From the NCBI GenBank assembly GCA_022447405.1, contig JAKVCE010000090.1:1-6798 (forward strand): a stretch of 6,798 nt of DNA, read 5' to 3'. Below the pieces are notes generated by a model that was not told the origin of the DNA, did no database searches, and was given only the letters and a program-made list of their open reading frames with translations. Source of the stretch: Planctomycetota bacterium (GTDB taxonomy: Bacteria; Planctomycetota; UBA1135; GCA-002686595). Positions 5,438 through 6,798 of the stretch are shown in pieces; within the stretch, counting starts at the first letter, position 1, and each line of letters starts with the position of its first letter. Both the position numbers and the translations under genes were made by a program.

Positions 5438-5444
5438 GCGCGCT

Positions 5445-6272
5445 ATGCGGAACCTCCGTGCGCTCATCTCCTACGACGGCTCCAAGTTCTTCGGCTGGCA
5501 ACGCCAGGAGGGCTTCTGGTCTGTGCAGGAGGCCTTCGAGCGCGCGATCGAGGCCGCGACGGGGGAGTCGGTCACTGTCTTTGGTGCGGGGAGGACGGAC
5601 ACGGGCGTTCACGCGCTGAGGCAGGTCGCGAGCTTCCACCTTGAGACCGAGCTCTCAGATGACCGTCTGCGTCACGCTGTCAACGCGCACATCGGCGAGG
5701 GCGCGCTCGTCGAGCGGCTCGAGACCTGCGATGACGACTTCCACGCGCGCTTCTCTGCCTCGGGCAAGCGCTACCTCTACCGGGTCGGCACCTCTCGCTT
5801 TCGTCCGCCCTTCCCTGAGGAGTACGCGCACTGGGTCAACCAACCTCTCAGTCTCGGCCCGATGGAGGCGGCAGCGCGAGACCTCATCGGCGAGCACGAC
5901 TTCGCTGCCTTCGCGAGCTCCGGGTCCGATCGAAAGACCACGGTGAGGACGATCACGCGCGCGCGCATCATCGCGCGGAGGCGAGGCTTCGCAGTGGTCG
6001 TTCAGGGAGACGGCTTCCTCTACAACATGGTCCGCACGATCGCCGGCACCCTCATCGACGTCGGGAGAGGGCGGCTTGATGCGGGCTGCATCGCGCGCGC
6101 GCTCAAGGACGGACAGCGCGCCCCCTTGGGGCCAACCGCACCAGCAGGCGGTCTCTACCTCTTGCGCGTCCTCTACCCAGCCGCGGTCTTCCGAGGTCCC
6201 GATCTTGGGCCGCGCGGCGCGGCTGGCCTGATCCAGCCTGGCGGCCTCGAGGGCGCTGATCTGACTCTCTAG
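5445..6272 (+). CDS. truA: tRNA pseudouridine(38-40) synthase TruA
   Basis: TruA converts uridines 38-40 in the anticodon arm of many tRNAs to pseudouridine. The N-terminus has the family signature LISYDGSKFFGWQRQ (7-21). The catalytic motif is GAGRTDTGVHA with the nucleophile Asp52. Later blocks are FHARFSASGKRYLYRV (about 99-114), HDFAAFASSGS (151-161) and the conserved GDGFLYNMVRTIAGTL (188-203). The enzyme core ends near LYLLRVLYP (237-245). About 30 further residues follow, rich in Gly, Pro and Leu, and I recognise no domain in them. At 275 residues it is close to E. coli TruA (270). The gene lies 45 nt downstream of rpoN with no visible ribosome binding site. Its function fits the tRNA-related genes at the start of the window, but there is no sign that they are co-regulated. 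Confidence 0.96.
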   Translation: MRNLRALISYDGSKFFGWQRQEGFWSVQEAFERAIEAATGESVTVFGAGRTDTGVHALRQVASFHLETELSDDRLRHAVNAHIGEGALVERLETCDDDFHARFSASGKRYLYRVGTSRFRPPFPEEYAHWVNQPLSLGPMEAAARDLIGEHDFAAFASSGSDRKTTVRTITRARIIARRRGFAVVVQGDGFLYNMVRTIAGTLIDVGRGRLDAGCIARALKDGQRAPLGPTAPAGGLYLLRVLYPAAVFRGPDLGPRGAAGLIQPGGLEGADLTL

Positions 6273-6334
6273 GGGGCGGGACGGCGAGAAGTCGAGGGCG
6301 AGACCCCTTGATCTCAGGGTGGCTTGGGACCATT

Positions 6335-6362
6335 TTGATCTTGTGACCTTGCTGTTTATCTC
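6335..6362 (+). promoter_or_regulatory. Possible sigma-70-type promoter upstream of hpf
   Basis: TTGATC (6335-6340) and TATCTC (6357-6362) are separated by 16 nt and lie in the only AT-rich stretch (about 6331-6361) of the truA-hpf gap. Only three positions of the -10 box match TATAAT, so the call rests mainly on the -35 box and base composition. Use of it would give hpf a leader of about 195 nt. Confidence 0.35.
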
Positions 6363-6436
6363 CGGTTCGTCTGCTGCCCACACAGGGCGCCGCCGGAGTG
6401 GTCACCGCGGCCTCGCGCGCGCTCGGCGCGCGCCGC
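6361..6436 (+). other. Two hairpins in the upstream part of the hpf leader
   Basis: The first hairpin pairs TCCGG (6361-6365) with CCGGA (6393-6397) and contains an inner stem GCCC (6376-6379)/GGGC (6385-6388). The second pairs GCGGC (6407-6411) with GCCGC (6432-6436) and contains GCGCGC (6415-6420)/GCGCGC (6426-6431) around a 5-nt loop. No T-tract follows either, so they look like leader RNA structure rather than the truA terminator. Chance pairing in GC-rich DNA cannot be excluded. Confidence 0.4.
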
Positions 6437-6466
6437 TACAGGAGCACGCCCCTGACCTCGACGAGG

Positions 6467-6535
6467 GGAGAGGTGTCTCCGCGCTGGCCGTCGACTCGCA
6501 CGCGTCACCGCTGACGCGCGCCGAGTCACCTCTCC
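6467..6535 (+). promoter_or_regulatory. Nested stem-loop in the hpf leader
   Basis: An outer perfect 9-bp stem pairs GGAGAGGTG (6467-6475) with CACCTCTCC (6527-6535). Nested inside, GACTCG (6493-6498) pairs with CGAGTC (6522-6527), and CGCGTCA (6501-6507) pairs with TGACGCG (6512-6518) around the tetraloop CCGC. The outer and inner stems share only base 6527. The structure ends 15 nt before the AGGAGG ribosome binding site (6551-6556) of hpf. The layered complementarity exceeds what I see in the other gaps and suggests a folded 5' untranslated region, possibly a regulatory leader or protein-binding site. I do not recognise a known riboswitch class. Confidence 0.5.
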
Positions 6536-6563
6536 TACAAACCCCAGCTCAGGAGGCGCTCTG

Positions 6564-6798
6564 ATGAGGACACAGGTCTCGATCCTTCACCATGACTACC
6601 CCGCGAGGCTTCGCGATCACGTGCAAGACAAGCTGGAGGGCCTCGGTCGATTCAACGACCACATCACCACGATGACGGCGCGGCTCGAGAGAGAGGGAGA
6701 TGGTCACAGGGTGGAGATCGTCACTCAGATCGCCCACGGACCGACCCTCGTCGCGGATGTCTGTCGGGAGTCCTTTTCCCGCGCTCTCGAGGAGGCCT
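6564..6798 (+). CDS. hpf: Ribosome hibernation promoting factor, HPF/RaiA family (5' part)
   Basis: The open frame runs off the window after 78 codons. HPF/RaiA proteins bind the 30S subunit in stationary phase, stop translation and promote ribosome dimerisation or storage. The visible part follows the family pattern: a first beta strand (TQVSILHHDY), a helix with LRDHVQDKLEGLGRF where the family has LREFV-x-x-K-x-x-x-L, then two strands (TTMTARLERE and HRVEIVTQIAHGPTLVADV). A second helix begins at SFSRALEEA, where the family has YAAIDxLIDKL. The ATG is preceded at 7 nt by a perfect AGGAGG, the best ribosome binding site in the window. In many Proteobacteria hpf is directly downstream of rpoN; here truA lies between them. 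Whether it is the short or the long form (with a dimerisation domain) is beyond the window. Confidence 0.9.
   Translation, partial: MRTQVSILHHDYPARLRDHVQDKLEGLGRFNDHITTMTARLEREGDGHRVEIVTQIAHGPTLVADVCRESFSRALEEA

Noticed and set aside
6273..6330. Intrinsic terminator just after truA
   Set aside because: Only weak 4-bp pairings (for example ACCC/GGGT) are visible, without a T-tract.
6319..6340. Sigma-54-like TGGC upstream of hpf
   Set aside because: TGGCTTG is not followed by GC at the -12 position, so the essential spacing pair is missing.
1..6798. Mobile element, CRISPR, toxin-antitoxin or defence system
   Set aside because: All confident genes are core housekeeping genes in a conserved order. 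There are no transposase or integrase motifs, no regular repeat arrays and no abrupt change in composition apart from short promoter-like patches.

Overview
This window reads as a conserved housekeeping locus from a GC-rich Gram-negative-type bacterium that uses sigma-54. The taxon cannot be fixed from the sequence. The gene order and protein style would suit a Planctomycetota- or Myxococcota-like lineage, but this is a guess. Coding is entirely on the + strand. I see no mobile element, CRISPR array, prophage or defence system.

Region 1 (1-1290) holds decoding and secretion RNAs with one tRNA-editing enzyme. In order these are tRNA-Arg(ACG) with a good promoter, tadA (probably starting at a CTG), tRNA-Ser(CGA), tRNA-Ser(GGA), and the signal recognition particle RNA, which starts about 5 nt after the second tRNA-Ser. 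TadA converts A34 of tRNA-Arg(ACG) to inosine, so the enzyme lies next to the gene for its classic substrate.

Region 2 (1291-3879) is the dnaX-ybaB-recR operon of replication and recombination repair: the clamp-loader subunit, a nucleoid-associated protein and the RecFOR mediator. The genes are tightly packed, with gaps of 3 and 12 nt. The order tadA - SRP RNA - dnaX - ybaB - recR also occurs in Bacillus, so it is deeply conserved.

Region 3 (3880-6798) holds rpoN (sigma-54), truA (tRNA pseudouridine synthase) and the 5' part of hpf/raiA (ribosome hibernation factor), cut by the window edge. In front of rpoN lies an AT-rich patch with perfect palindromes, followed by a good match to a sigma-54 -24/-12 promoter. 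This suggests that sigma-54 may control its own gene. rpoN next to hpf recalls the proteobacterial rpoN operon, here with truA inserted. The ~290-nt gap before hpf contains a probable promoter and several strong nested hairpins ending just before a perfect AGGAGG ribosome binding site, so it is a candidate structured leader.

The most interesting points are non-coding: the possible sigma-54 self-promoter with an upstream palindromic site, the structured hpf leader, the tRNA-tRNA-SRP RNA transcript, the non-canonical tadA start, and possible leaderless starts for dnaX and truA.
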